DNA of 54,027 nucleotides, from NCBI GenBank assembly GCA_019114415.1, contig DXFO01000054.1, positions 1-54,027 on the forward strand. The letters are read 5' to 3'. This DNA comes from Candidatus Gemmiger faecavium (GTDB taxonomy: Bacteria > Bacillota > Clostridia > Oscillospirales > Ruminococcaceae). Shown piece after piece: positions 24,538 through 33,211 of the stretch. Positions within the stretch are counted from its first letter, which is position 1; the number at the start of each line of letters is the position of its first letter. Below the pieces are notes generated by a model. The model had not been told where the DNA came from, searched no databases, and saw only the letters and a program-made list of their open reading frames with translations. The translations under genes and the position numbers were made by a program.

Positions 24538-24723
24538 TCAGTCCATTCCATTGATCTCTATGGATTTTGGCGGGGCAGGCTTATAAAAGTCCTGCTGCCA
24601 TGCAATCTGTTTTGCCAACTGCATGGTGCTTTGCAAATATTTGGTAATTTGCGGGTTACTGGAAGATACTTTTCCTAGAATCCGCCCTATTTTATCCGAT
24701 TCCTTCTTGGTTGATTCTACCAT
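24538..24723 (-). CDS. Possible small protein upstream of nth
   Basis: A 61-residue open frame, basic and helical in composition, with no recognisable domain. It has a stop 31 bases before the likely nth start. There is no good ribosome binding site, and its start overlaps the divergent rarA promoter. It may be non-coding. I list it because its composition is more protein-like than the other short frames here. Confidence 0.2.
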   Translation of the reverse strand: MVESTKKESDKIGRILGKVSSSNPQITKYLQSTMQLAKQIAWQQDFYKPAPPKSIEINGMD

Positions 24724-24739
24724 GCCGCTGCGCTATAAT
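24711..24739 (+). promoter_or_regulatory. Sigma-A promoter of rarA
   Basis: A -35 TTGATT (24711-24716) and perfect -10 TATAAT (24734-24739) are exactly 17 bases apart. Transcription would start about 24746, so any start codon upstream of that is excluded. Confidence 0.8.
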
Positions 24740-24788
24740 GCAAGTAAAGGTCGGCCCAAATTGCGGCCACCGTCACAACTACCGGGAG

Positions 24789-26066
24789 GTGGCCATAATC
24801 GAACCGTTAGCACAGCGCCTCAGGCCCCGTACGCTGGACGAAGTCTGCGGGCAGCAGCATCTTTTGGGCAAAGACAAGGTTTTCCGCCGCACCATAGACA
24901 GCGGGCGTATTCCGAATATGATTTTCTACGGGCCGTCCGGAGTTGGGAAAACCACGGTGGCAGGGATCATCGCACAAAACAGCGGAATGCATCTGCATAA
25001 GCTGAACGGGACAACCGCCTCCACCAGCGACATCAAGGCTGTATTGGCAGATATTGGAACACTGGCCGGAGCCGGTGGGATTCTCCTGTATCTGGACGAG
25101 ATCCAGTACTTCAACAAGCGCCAGCAGCAAAGCCTGCTGGAGTGCATTGAACAGGGCACCGTAACGCTGATCGCCTCCACCACGGAAAACCCCTATTTTT
25201 ATATTTATAATGCACTGCTGTCCCGCTGCACCGTGTTTGAATTCAAGCAGCTGACACACAGCGATATTGAGCAGGGGCTGAAAAACGCCGCCCAGCGCAT
25301 TGCCGAGCAGCAGGGGCAGCCGCTGGAGATTGAGCCCGACGCTTTGAGCTACCTGGCACAAAGCGCCGGTGGAGACATGCGCAAGGCTTTGGGCAATCTG
25401 GAGTTTGCCGTAACGGCCGCCCCTTCCGGAGAGAACGGTGTGCGTACCGTCACGCTGGACATGGTCCAGCAGGTTGCCAAACATACCGCCATGCGTTATG
25501 ACAAGATGGGCGACGATCACTATGATATTGTTTCTGCCTACCAGAAATCCATGCGCGGTTCTGACCCGGATGCCGCTCTGCATTATCTTGCCCGACTGTT
25601 GGAGGCCGGGGACCTGGTATCCGCCTGCCGCCGCCTGATGGTCTGCGCCTGTGAGGATGTGGGGCTTGCCTATCCGCAGATCATCCCCATTGTCAAAGCG
25701 GCGGTGGACGCCGCCAATATGCTGGGCTTGCCGGAAGCCCGCATTCCCCTGGCTGATGCGGTCGTGTTGGTGGCAACGAGCCCCAAATCCAACTCGGCAT
25801 ACAACGGGATCAACCAGGCCATTGCTGATGTAAAGGCTGGCCGTAGCGGCCCCATCCCCCGCCAGCTGCAGAACAAGCACTACGACGGCGAAGATGCCCT
25901 GGTAAAGGGACAGAACTATAAATACGCTCACGATTTCCCGAATCACTGGGTGGATCAGCAATATCTGCCCGACGTATTGAAAAACGCCCACTACTACACT
26001 TTTGGAGACAACAAAACCGAGCAGGCCGCGGCAGCATATTGGTCCAGAATCAAATCCAAGTTGTAA
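24789..26066 (+). CDS. rarA: Replication-associated recombination protein RarA (MgsA)
   Basis: An AAA+ ATPase related to clamp-loader subunits, acting at stalled replication forks. The protein has the family N-terminus PLAQRLRPRTLDEVCGQQHLLGKDK, Walker A GPSGVGKTT, Walker B LYLDEIQYF, sensor 1 ASTTENP, and the C-terminal tetramerisation domain with YDKMGDDHYDIVSAYQKSMRGSDPDAALHYLARLLEAGD. The start is unclear. The promoter at 24711-24739 rules out the ATG at 24738. The only ribosome binding site (GGGAGG) lies at 24784-24789, and no ATG, GTG or TTG stands at a normal distance behind it. I use the in-frame GTG at 24789; an ATA at 24795 is the alternative. Confidence 0.93.
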   Translation: MAIIEPLAQRLRPRTLDEVCGQQHLLGKDKVFRRTIDSGRIPNMIFYGPSGVGKTTVAGIIAQNSGMHLHKLNGTTASTSDIKAVLADIGTLAGAGGILLYLDEIQYFNKRQQQSLLECIEQGTVTLIASTTENPYFYIYNALLSRCTVFEFKQLTHSDIEQGLKNAAQRIAEQQGQPLEIEPDALSYLAQSAGGDMRKALGNLEFAVTAAPSGENGVRTVTLDMVQQVAKHTAMRYDKMGDDHYDIVSAYQKSMRGSDPDAALHYLARLLEAGDLVSACRRLMVCACEDVGLAYPQIIPIVKAAVDAANMLGLPEARIPLADAVVLVATSPKSNSAYNGINQAIADVKAGRSGPIPRQLQNKHYDGEDALVKGQNYKYAHDFPNHWVDQQYLPDVLKNAHYYTFGDNKTEQAAAAYWSRIKSKL

Positions 26067-26112
26067 AAAATCCATACATTGTATTTTTTATCTCCATACA
26101 AAGCATACATTT

Positions 26113-26162
26113 ACCCGAAGCAGGTTCTTTTTCGAGAGAAATTCTGCTTCGGGTCTTTTCTT
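26113..26162 (+). terminator. Terminator of rarA
   Basis: ACCCGAAGCAG (26113-26123) pairs perfectly with CTGCTTCGGGT (26144-26154) and is followed by a T-rich run. Confidence 0.85.
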
Positions 26163-26479
26163 TTTGGCGGGACAAAAGCTGTGAAATCATTGTTATGCCG
26201 ATTTACGCAAAACCCCGATATCTATGCGCTTTACCTCGATTGAAAGAAAATCAGAGGCAAACATTTCTCCGCTTTAGAGTTGTAAAATTTCGGACATATT
26301 GCAGGTATATTTTTCCAAAAGTTACTGTCTCAGACCCAGTCCTGAAATTCAACTAAAATACATACAATTGTACACTTCATACATTTTACAAAAGCTTCAC
26401 TTCCAATCAGATTTACGTTATTTCGTCAAGTAATCAGGACCCAAAATTCATTTTCACAATATTATCACATCACACAATG
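26163..26479. other. AT-rich gap with no gene seen
   Basis: This 317-base stretch between the rarA terminator and the regulator's promoter is much richer in A+T than the neighbouring genes. It has no open frame with a ribosome binding site, no strong hairpin and no repeat that I can see. Confidence 0.6.
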
Positions 26480-26508
26480 TTGACAAATGCGTATCCGGTT
26501 ATTACAAT
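26480..26508 (+). promoter_or_regulatory. Sigma-A promoter of the Fur-family gene
   Basis: Consensus -35 TTGACA (26480-26485) and -10 TACAAT (26503-26508) are 17 bases apart. The leader runs about 115 bases and includes TTATTCTAAAATCATAA (26531-26547), whose outer TTAT/ATAA ends are palindromic. It could be a weak Fur/PerR box for self-control (inference). Confidence 0.65.
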
Positions 26509-26628
26509 GCAATTAGATTTATTTTATTTATTATTCTAAAATCATAATTCTGCCCAAATTTCCAGGCATCGGCAGGGAAAGTGGAATATAAAAAGGTATC
26601 AGAAATCATTGACAAAAGGAGAATCCCT

Positions 26629-27009
26629 ATGCGGTATTCACATCAGCGCGAATTGATTTTGAAAGAAGTCTTGTCCCGTTCCGACCACCCCACGGCAGAA
26701 CAGATCTGCACTTCTCTGCGGGCAGTGTGCCCGCGCCTCAGTCTGGGCACGGTTTATCGTGACCTGAATACTCTGGTAGAGATCGGTAAGATTCGCCGCG
26801 TCTCCATTCCCGGCGAGGCAGATCGCTTTGACGGCGAGCTGGGCAGCCACCAGCATATGTTCTGCCGCAAATGCCGCTCTGTCATCAGTCTGCCCATTCC
26901 CGCCGACCAGCTGGAGCGTCTTGTAATGGCCTGCCCCGATGTCAAAATCGAAAAATATGCCCTCACCGTTTTTGGCCTGTGTGCGGATTGCGCCAAGTCG
27001 GAAGCATAA
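26629..27009 (+). CDS. Fur-family metal-dependent regulator, PerR-like
   Basis: A 126-residue regulator. The winged helix (about residues 1-75) has HPTAEQICTSLRAVCPRLSLGTVYRDLNTLVEIGKIRRV. The dimerisation part has the metal-binding GSHQHMFCRKCRSV and a second zinc pair in LCADC (two C-x2-C sites for the structural zinc). The pattern is closest to PerR (peroxide response) but the sensing residues do not settle PerR against Fur or Zur. AAAAGGAG lies eight bases before the ATG at 26629; the upstream in-frame GTG at 26581 has none. Confidence 0.88.
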   Translation: MRYSHQRELILKEVLSRSDHPTAEQICTSLRAVCPRLSLGTVYRDLNTLVEIGKIRRVSIPGEADRFDGELGSHQHMFCRKCRSVISLPIPADQLERLVMACPDVKIEKYALTVFGLCADCAKSEA

Positions 27010-27137
27010 TCTTCATGTTTTGATTTATTCCGCTTATCCGGCGGCTTTGCCGGGCCTCGCTGCAGGATTCAGCATATCTTTGAGCCATAACGCCTCCCCC
27101 GTATTGCATATACTGCGATGCGGAGGAGGTGTTCTTT

Positions 27138-28409
27138 TTGTCGCGCATAATAAAGCTTTGCCTGATCCTTTTGCTTCTAGGACTGTGGATTCTATTGCCG
27201 CTGGCCCTGCTGCCGCGGACATCTTTTTCCAGTGAAGGGGATGCTTTCCAAACGCCTCTTCCCTCTCCAAGCGAAGATACTGCCTCCCCTGCCGTATCAG
27301 CCGAACCGGTCTCCGCCCTTCCCTACCGTGCCGTATGGATCTCCTACCTGGAGTGGCAGCATGCCAATTTTTCTTCGGAAGATGCTTTCACTTCACAAGT
27401 CTCGGTCTGGATGCAGGAATGTGCTGACCTCGGTTTGAATGTGGCCATTGTGCAGGTCAGGCCTTTTGGCGACGCACTGTATCCCAGCGAGCTGTTCCCG
27501 TTCAGCCACCTCTGTACCGGTACGCAGGGACAGGACCCGGGATTTGATCCGCTTGCCATTTTGATAGAACAAGCCCACAGCCGGGGCCTGGAAGTTGAAG
27601 CGTGGATCAATCCTTACCGTATTCAGAGCTCGGCTGTTCCATCTGAGCTTGCCGACAACAGTGTGGCAGAGCTCCATCCGGACTGGGTCAAATCGGCCAA
27701 CAGCGGGCTGTGGCTGGACCCGGCCAATGAGGACGTACAGGCCTATATTGCCGATGGTATTCGGGAACTGTGCCGCAACTACGATGTAGACGGCATCCAT
27801 TTTGATGATTATTTTTACCCTACAACAGATACCGATTTCGACGCTGAACAATATGACGCCTATCGAAGTGCCGGCGGTACGCTGGAGCGGGATGACTGGC
27901 GGCGGGAAAATGTCAGTGCCCTTGTGTCCGGGTGCTACGACGCTGCCCATGAATACGGCGTCCGGTTTGGGATTTCCCCGCAGGGAAACCTGCAAAACAA
28001 CTACGATTCCCAATACAGCGATGTTGCCCGCTGGCTGAACGAGCCCGGCTTTGTGGACTACCTGATGCCGCAAGTCTATTGGGGGCTTACCTATTACGGA
28101 GGAAGCAACTCTTTGGCCTTTGAAAATTGCGTCCGTCAGTGGCTGGATTTACCGCGCCTGGATACAGTGGCCTTGTATGTCGGGCTTGGTGCTTATCGCA
28201 TCGGTGACGGAGACGGATCCGATGCCTCGGATGCCGAGTGGAATTCCGGACACGCCCTGACAGATCAGGCTGAATGTCTGCAGCGGAATCAGATAAACGG
28301 CTTTGCCTTGTATCGCTTTGACTCGCTGTTTGAGAATGCTGCATGGCCCGAACTGGTGCAGCAGGAACTGGAGTCGCTGCGTGAACTGTGTACCTCCTTT
28401 GACGCTTGA
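27138..28409 (+). CDS. GHL10-type (DUF187) glycoside-hydrolase-like exported protein
   Basis: The protein (423 residues) begins with a basic N-terminus and one strong hydrophobic segment (about residues 4-22), then a Ser/Pro-rich linker, then a TIM-barrel typical of the GHL10/DUF187 family. Recognisable blocks are YRAVWISYLEW, NVAIVQVRPFGDALYPS, EVEAWINPYRI, LDPANEDVQAYIADGIRELCRNYDVDGIHFDDYFYP and FGISPQGN. Family members are thought to act on peptidoglycan or related glycans outside the cell. I use the TTG at 27138 because GGAGGAGG lies nine bases upstream; the in-frame GTG at 27129 overlaps that site. Confidence 0.85.
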   Translation: MSRIIKLCLILLLLGLWILLPLALLPRTSFSSEGDAFQTPLPSPSEDTASPAVSAEPVSALPYRAVWISYLEWQHANFSSEDAFTSQVSVWMQECADLGLNVAIVQVRPFGDALYPSELFPFSHLCTGTQGQDPGFDPLAILIEQAHSRGLEVEAWINPYRIQSSAVPSELADNSVAELHPDWVKSANSGLWLDPANEDVQAYIADGIRELCRNYDVDGIHFDDYFYPTTDTDFDAEQYDAYRSAGGTLERDDWRRENVSALVSGCYDAAHEYGVRFGISPQGNLQNNYDSQYSDVARWLNEPGFVDYLMPQVYWGLTYYGGSNSLAFENCVRQWLDLPRLDTVALYVGLGAYRIGDGDGSDASDAEWNSGHALTDQAECLQRNQINGFALYRFDSLFENAAWPELVQQELESLRELCTSFDA

Positions 28410-28432
28410 CGGGGCAAACCTTCCAATTCAAA

Positions 28433-28461
28433 TTGCATTCCTGCGAAAGCTGTGATAGACT
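28433..28461 (+). promoter_or_regulatory. Possible promoter of the esterase gene
   Basis: TTGCAT (28433-28438) and TAGACT (28456-28461) are 17 bases apart, 41 bases before the ATG. The -10 match is moderate. Confidence 0.4.
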
Positions 28462-28501
28462 CGGATATGCAAGTACAATTTGATTGGAGGGTTCCGACGA
28501 T

Positions 28502-29266
28502 ATGGTGATCCGTTGGAATGTGACGATTCCTGAACTGACCGGAGATCAGCCCCGCACTGCGTATGTATATCTTCCCACCTGCTACGACCGTGAACCGCAG
28601 AGGCGGTTTCCGGTTCTGTATATGTTTGACGGGCATAACCTTTTCTTTGACAGCGATGCAACCTACGGCAAGTGCTGGGGCATGCAGGAATACCTGGATT
28701 ATACCGATACCCCACTGATCGTTGCGGCCGTCGAATGCAACCATGGCGCCAATAACGAGCGGCTGTCGGAATACTCGCCCTATGATTTCCGCAACCCGCG
28801 TTTTGGGAGCGTCAAGGCAGCGGGAGACGTGACAATGGAATGGTTTGTCAATCAGTTCAAACCGGAGATCGACCGGCGCTATCGCACGCTCCTCGACCGC
28901 AGACACACAATGATCGCAGGCAGCTCCATGGGCGGTCTGATGAGCCTGTATGCGGTCACTGCCTATAACCGCACGTTTTCCCGTGCAGCGGCGCTCTCGC
29001 CGTCGCTGTGGGTCTCCCCTTCCGGTCTGGCCGATACCATCACAAGTTCCGATATCACTGCCGGAAGTGTCGTATACATGGATTACGGCGCCCGGGAGCT
29101 TTCCCACCACGAGGCCATGCGGACGGAGTTCTCTAAAATTTCCGACCTGCTTTTGCGCAGACGGATTCTGCTCAACACCCGGATCGTCCCCGGCGGAGAG
29201 CACTGTGAGGCCAGTTGGGAGAAACAGCTTCCCTTCTGTATCCCGGCCCTGATGTACGGACTTTGA
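28502..29266 (+). CDS. Alpha/beta-hydrolase esterase (esterase D/Fes-like)
   Basis: A 254-residue alpha/beta hydrolase without signal peptide. It has RFPVLYMFDGHNLFFDSDATYGKCWG, an oxyanion/strand region typical of the esterase-D family, the nucleophile in GSSMGG (Ser at about residue 142), and the likely catalytic histidine in PGGEHCEASW near the C-terminus. These enzymes hydrolyse acyl esters such as feruloyl, acetyl or siderophore esters; the substrate cannot be told from sequence. GGAGG lies 11 bases before the ATG at 28502. Confidence 0.85.
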   Translation: MVIRWNVTIPELTGDQPRTAYVYLPTCYDREPQRRFPVLYMFDGHNLFFDSDATYGKCWGMQEYLDYTDTPLIVAAVECNHGANNERLSEYSPYDFRNPRFGSVKAAGDVTMEWFVNQFKPEIDRRYRTLLDRRHTMIAGSSMGGLMSLYAVTAYNRTFSRAAALSPSLWVSPSGLADTITSSDITAGSVVYMDYGARELSHHEAMRTEFSKISDLLLRRRILLNTRIVPGGEHCEASWEKQLPFCIPALMYGL

Positions 29267-29357
29267 TTTCTTTGCCTGACCCGGGCAGAAATCCTTGCAA
29301 ATCGTGCCTTCGGACTGTTTTTTATATGCAAAAAGTGCCTGTTTTCGAACATTCTCT

Positions 29358-29386
29358 TTGCAAAGGGAAATTGGCGATGCTATAAT
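29358..29386 (+). promoter_or_regulatory. Sigma-A promoter of pta
   Basis: TTGCAA (29358-29363) and perfect TATAAT (29381-29386) are 17 bases apart, giving a start near 29393 and a leader of about 55 bases. Confidence 0.8.
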
Positions 29387-29448
29387 GAGAATGTAATGAA
29401 TGGGCGTCGCGTTATGGGTTGCGCCGCAATCTGATCGGAGGTACATAT

Positions 29449-30414
29449 ATGGACATTTTTGAAACATTTGAAACTCGTTTGAAGCAAAATCCTCGTACGA
29501 TCGTTTTTACCGAAGGTACGGACCCGCGTATTCTCAGCGCGGCAAGCCGGCTGCTCGCCAACGATACACTGAATGTTGTTCTGCTGGCTGCTCCCGCTGA
29601 TGTGGAGAAAGCTTCTGCCGAGGCTGGTTTCGATGTCAGCAAAGCCACTGTGATTGATCCTCTCAATTATCCCGAGATGGACGAAATGGTCGCACAGATG
29701 GTCGCCCTGCGTAAGGGTAAGATGACCGAAGAACAGTGCCGCGATGCCCTGAGCCACAGCAATTACTTCGGCACCATGCTTGTCAAGATGGGCAAGGCCG
29801 ACTGCCTGCTGGGCGGCGCCACCTACTCTACCGCAGATACCGTTCGTCCTGCTCTGCAGCTGATCAAGTGCAAGCCCGGTATCAAGTCGGTCAGCTCCTG
29901 CTTCATTCTGATGCGCGGCGATGAGTGCATTGCCATGGGTGACTGCGCCATCAACATCGATCCTTCCGAGGACGAGATCGTCGAGTCTACCATCGAGACC
30001 GCTCATACCGCAGAGATCTTCGGCATTGATCCCCGCGTTGCTCTGCTGAGCTATTCTACCTTCGGTTCCGGCAAGGGCGAGACCGTTGACAAGATGCGCA
30101 ATGCAACTGCCCGTGTCAAGGCTCAGGCGCCCGACCTCAAGGTCGACGGCGAGCTGCAGTTTGACGCCGCCGTTGCTCCCGAAGTCGGTCAGCTCAAAGC
30201 TCCCGGCAGCAAGGTTGCCGGTTACGCCAACACTTTCATCTTCCCCAACATCAACGCCGGCAACATCGGTTACAAGATTGCCCAGCGTCTTGGCGGATAC
30301 GAGGCTTACGGCCCCATCCTACAGGGCCTGAATGCCCCCATCAACGACCTGTCCCGCGGCTGCAATGCTGAGGAAGTCTACAAGATGGCTCTGATCACCG
30401 CCGCATTGATCTGA
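29449..30414 (+). CDS. pta: Phosphate acetyltransferase
   Basis: Interconverts acetyl-CoA and acetyl phosphate in acetate production or use. The 321-residue single-domain form has the N-terminal TEGTDPRIL, GGATYSTADTVRPALQLI, the phosphate-site MGDCAINIDP, LLSYSTFGSGKGE and FPNINAGNIGYKIAQRLGG blocks that mark Pta rather than phosphate butyryltransferase. GGAGG lies upstream of the ATG. Codon use is strongly biased, as expected of a highly expressed gene. Acetate kinase is not adjacent. A terminator follows. Confidence 0.95.
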   Translation: MDIFETFETRLKQNPRTIVFTEGTDPRILSAASRLLANDTLNVVLLAAPADVEKASAEAGFDVSKATVIDPLNYPEMDEMVAQMVALRKGKMTEEQCRDALSHSNYFGTMLVKMGKADCLLGGATYSTADTVRPALQLIKCKPGIKSVSSCFILMRGDECIAMGDCAINIDPSEDEIVESTIETAHTAEIFGIDPRVALLSYSTFGSGKGETVDKMRNATARVKAQAPDLKVDGELQFDAAVAPEVGQLKAPGSKVAGYANTFIFPNINAGNIGYKIAQRLGGYEAYGPILQGLNAPINDLSRGCNAEEVYKMALITAALI

Positions 30415-30435
30415 CACTTTCCATTTGAAACAATA

Positions 30436-30468
30436 AAGGCACCGGCAAACAGCCGGTGCCTTTTCTTT
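30436..30468 (+). terminator. Terminator of pta
   Basis: AAGGCACCGGC (30436-30446) pairs with GCCGGTGCCTT (30452-30462), followed by a T-rich tail. Confidence 0.9.
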
Positions 30469-30481
30469 ATCTCTCACAACA

Positions 30482-30519
30482 TAAAAAACCGGGCCACTCT
30501 TTAAGAGAGCGGCCCGGTT
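30482..30519 (-). terminator. Terminator of the nucleoside lipoprotein gene
   Basis: On the minus strand AACCGGGCC (30519-30511) pairs with GGCCCGGTT (30495-30487), followed by six T. It lies 32 bases after the lipoprotein stop. Confidence 0.85.
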
Positions 30520-30550
30520 CTTATTTCAGATCAGTGATTCTGACGTAAAA

Positions 30551-31744
30551 TCAGCCCTGGTAGTCAACAGTGATGTTGGCGGTCTCGGGATGAACAGCAG
30601 CGTCAGAGCTGTCGTCGATGACCAGAGTGCCGTCCACGATGGAGGCGAACATCTCGTCATACTGCTCCTGAGTGAAGTTGGTGAACTTGGAGCTTTCCAT
30701 GGGCAGACCGACACAGTCCTCAGCAGCGCCCAGCTTAGCCTCGACGCCGGAGTAGGTCTCGCTCCAGGTCCAGTCATTGCTCATGCAGTCGGTCAGAGCA
30801 ACGTTGACGGAGTTGGCCAGAGCCTTCATAGCGGAGGTGATGACGAAATCGCCCAGGTTGGACTGGTCAACGTCAACACCGATCATCTTGCCGCCGTTGG
30901 CCTCAGCCGCAGCAGCGCAGGAGTTGCCGATCTGGCCGCCGCAGGCAAAGACAACCTGGGTGCCCTCGGTGTACCAGCTGTCCATCTTGGTCTTGACTTC
31001 GTCGCTGGCGCTGAAGGTGCCGGAGTACCAGTACTTGATGTTGACATCGGAAACGCCCATCTCGGCAGCAGCCTCGTTAGCGCCCTGGACAAAGCCATAG
31101 CCGTAACGGATAACTGCGGGAACGGCAATGCCGCCCAGGAAGCCCAGCTCGGTGTAGCCGTCAGCAACGGCAGCGTAACCGGCCAGATAGCCAGCCTGCT
31201 CTTCCTTGTAGGTGACCAGAGCAGTGTTGCTGGTGATGTACTGGGACAGATCGTAGTCATCCATGTTGAAGTCAGCCGCGCTGGTGTCAACGCCGCCGGC
31301 TCCGAGCATATCGGCTACGGCAACGTCCAGAGCCAGGAAGGAGACATCAGGATACTTGGTCTGAGCCTCGTACAGAGTGTTGGCGAACAGGTAGCCAGCC
31401 ATGACGACAGCCTTGGCACCGTCATTGACAGCGTTGTCGACCTGCTCCAGACGAGCAGCGTCGGAGTCCTCGGTGGGACGGTAGTAGTTAGCCTTCAGGC
31501 TGTTGGCGTCGCAGAAATCCTGAACGCCCTGCCAGGTGTACTGGTTGAAGGACTGGTCGTCGATGTTGCCGACGTCGGTGATGAACGCCACATCGGTCTT
31601 GGCATCGGCATCGGTGGCAGCAGCTTCGCTGGTGGAACCAGTGGAGGTGGAAGCACCGGAGCTGGAATTGGAGGAATCATTGCTGCAGGCAACCAGCGAG
31701 AACGCCATGCTTGCCGCCATGATCAAAGCAAAAATCTTTTTCAT
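30551..31744 (-). CDS. BMP-family (PnrA-like) nucleoside-binding lipoprotein 1
   Basis: The likely substrate-binding part of an ABC transporter for purine or other nucleosides. The 397-residue protein has a lipoprotein signal peptide with lipobox LVAC (Cys about residue 20) and a Ser/Thr/Ala-rich linker. The BMP domain follows, with VAFITDVGNIDDQSFNQYTWQGV, SFLALDVAV, YKEEQAGYLAGYAAVADGYTELGFLGG, VVFACGGQIGNS and GVDVDQS. It has its own promoter and strong codon bias. Its ABC ATPase and permeases are not in the window. AAAGGAG lies before the ATG at 31744. Confidence 0.92.
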   Translation of the reverse strand: MKKIFALIMAASMAFSLVACSNDSSNSSSGASTSTGSTSEAAATDADAKTDVAFITDVGNIDDQSFNQYTWQGVQDFCDANSLKANYYRPTEDSDAARLEQVDNAVNDGAKAVVMAGYLFANTLYEAQTKYPDVSFLALDVAVADMLGAGGVDTSAADFNMDDYDLSQYITSNTALVTYKEEQAGYLAGYAAVADGYTELGFLGGIAVPAVIRYGYGFVQGANEAAAEMGVSDVNIKYWYSGTFSASDEVKTKMDSWYTEGTQVVFACGGQIGNSCAAAAEANGGKMIGVDVDQSNLGDFVITSAMKALANSVNVALTDCMSNDWTWSETYSGVEAKLGAAEDCVGLPMESSKFTNFTQEQYDEMFASIVDGTLVIDDSSDAAVHPETANITVDYQG

Positions 31745-31806
31745 GACTTGTTTTCTCCTTTGTTTTTGGGTGATCAGAGACAAAATATCCCTGCCATACA
31801 ACTAGA

Positions 31807-31835
31807 AGTATAGCGGTTTTTCTCTCTTTTTGCAA
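31807..31835 (-). promoter_or_regulatory. Sigma-A promoter of lipoprotein 1
   Basis: On the minus strand TTGCAA (31835-31830) and TATACT (31812-31807) are 17 bases apart, 63 bases before the ATG. Confidence 0.75.
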
Positions 31836-31890
31836 TCAATACGGCCATTACAAAAGCATAACAAACTTTTGACACGCACTATAAAAATTC

Positions 31891-33054
31891 TCAGTTTTGG
31901 TAATCACAGGCCACATTAGGCGTCTGCGGCAAGTTGGACGGATTGGGATCGGAATAGCGTTCCACCTTGGCGGAACCGGAGATGAGCCCCGAATAAAGGC
32001 GCTCGTATTCCTCCTGAGAGAAGTCCATAAAGTTCCACTGCGCAGTGGCCAGTCCCAGTGCACCGGTGGATACTCCGACCCGTTCCGTCTGGCCGGCCTG
32101 ATCGTTGTTCCAGCCCACACCATCGGAATAGAACCCGTAAAGCTGGTTCTGAACCACAGTCGAATAACGCTTGACCGCCGAACCGACCACCTGGCTGCCC
32201 AGCGTGTTCTGATTCCAGTCCGCTGCAATCACATGCCCGCCGCTTTCCTGTGCCGCATCGACACAGCTCTGTGCCAGAGTTCCGCCGCAGGCAAAGATCA
32301 GCTGCGTACCATCGGAATACCATCCGCTCATCCGGGCTGTGATCTCCTCAGAGGCATCGTACTGACCGCTGTACCAGATCTTCAGATAAACTTCCACGCC
32401 GTTCTGCTCGGCAGCAGCCTGGGCCCCTTGCAAAAAGCCCGTGCCATAACGAACGATACCGGGCAGCATATCTGCACCCAAAAAGCCGAGGCTCGTGTAT
32501 CCGTCAGCCACTGCCGCATAACCTGCCAGGTATCCGGCCTGTTCTTCGCTGAACAAAACGCAATGGGCGTTGGAAGCCGTGCTGTAGCTGGCGTAGTCCT
32601 CGCTGTGAGGTTCACCGTCGATCATCAGGTAGCTGATGGTAGGATAATTGTTCTGCAGCTCGTACAGCGGCACTTCCATATCCTGCCCGGCGCAAACGAT
32701 CAGCTCCGCGCCGCTTTCGGCAGCCTTGCGGAGAACTTCCTCGTTGGCTTCAACGCCTTCCCCTTCCGCTTCAAACAACTGCGCAGAGAAATTGAACGTT
32801 GTACAGAACTGCTGGACGCCCAGCCAAAGCATTGCATTCATGCCGGATTCCACGCCGTCAGAATCGACGGCAAGGGCAATCGTTGCCCCTCCGCCGTCCA
32901 GCGCCGTCTCTTCGTTTTCTTCGACCTGCAAAACATAATTTGCGTCATCCTGCAATGCAAGAGATGTGGTATCCCCTGCATCCTGTGTGTTACAGGCACA
33001 GAGCGATACCGCCATAGCTCCGCAGAGTATGACGGACAAAACTTTTTTGATCAA
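31891..33054 (-). CDS. BMP-family (PnrA-like) nucleoside-binding lipoprotein 2
   Basis: A 387-residue paralogue of the gene downstream. It has a lipoprotein signal peptide with lipobox LCAC (Cys at about 21) and a BMP domain with SEEQAGYLAGYAAVADGYTSLGFLG, GFLQGAQAAAEQNGVEVYLKIWYSGQYDASEEI, LIFACGGTLAQS and AADWNQN. The first strand, normally ending in a D-x-G-x2-D motif, reads ALAVDSDGVESGMNAMLWLG and is more diverged than in lipoprotein 1. The start is a TTG at 33054 with GGAGA nine bases upstream. It follows cdd on the same strand. Confidence 0.9.
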   Translation of the reverse strand: MIKKVLSVILCGAMAVSLCACNTQDAGDTTSLALQDDANYVLQVEENEETALDGGGATIALAVDSDGVESGMNAMLWLGVQQFCTTFNFSAQLFEAEGEGVEANEEVLRKAAESGAELIVCAGQDMEVPLYELQNNYPTISYLMIDGEPHSEDYASYSTASNAHCVLFSEEQAGYLAGYAAVADGYTSLGFLGADMLPGIVRYGTGFLQGAQAAAEQNGVEVYLKIWYSGQYDASEEITARMSGWYSDGTQLIFACGGTLAQSCVDAAQESGGHVIAADWNQNTLGSQVVGSAVKRYSTVVQNQLYGFYSDGVGWNNDQAGQTERVGVSTGALGLATAQWNFMDFSQEEYERLYSGLISGSAKVERYSDPNPSNLPQTPNVACDYQN

Positions 33055-33211
33055 AACGTGTATCTCCTTAAACTTTGCTGCAAAAAGCGCCAGGGCCGCA
33101 CATCGCGTCGCCGCGTACGGCTGAGTCTTTAGTATGCCCTATCCCGTGCCGCCTGTCAACCAGGGGATCGATCCGGCAAGGCCACGACATGCGCCAACGG
33201 CATCCGCTTGA

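Noticed and set aside
26039-26356. A 105-codon open frame after rarA.
   Set aside because: It begins inside rarA, runs through the perfect terminator hairpin at 26113-26154 and has no ribosome binding site.
26610-26622. TTGACA just before the Fur-family ATG as a promoter -35.
   Set aside because: No -10 follows before the start codon, and the sequence overlaps the ribosome binding site. The consensus pair at 26480-26508 explains transcription.
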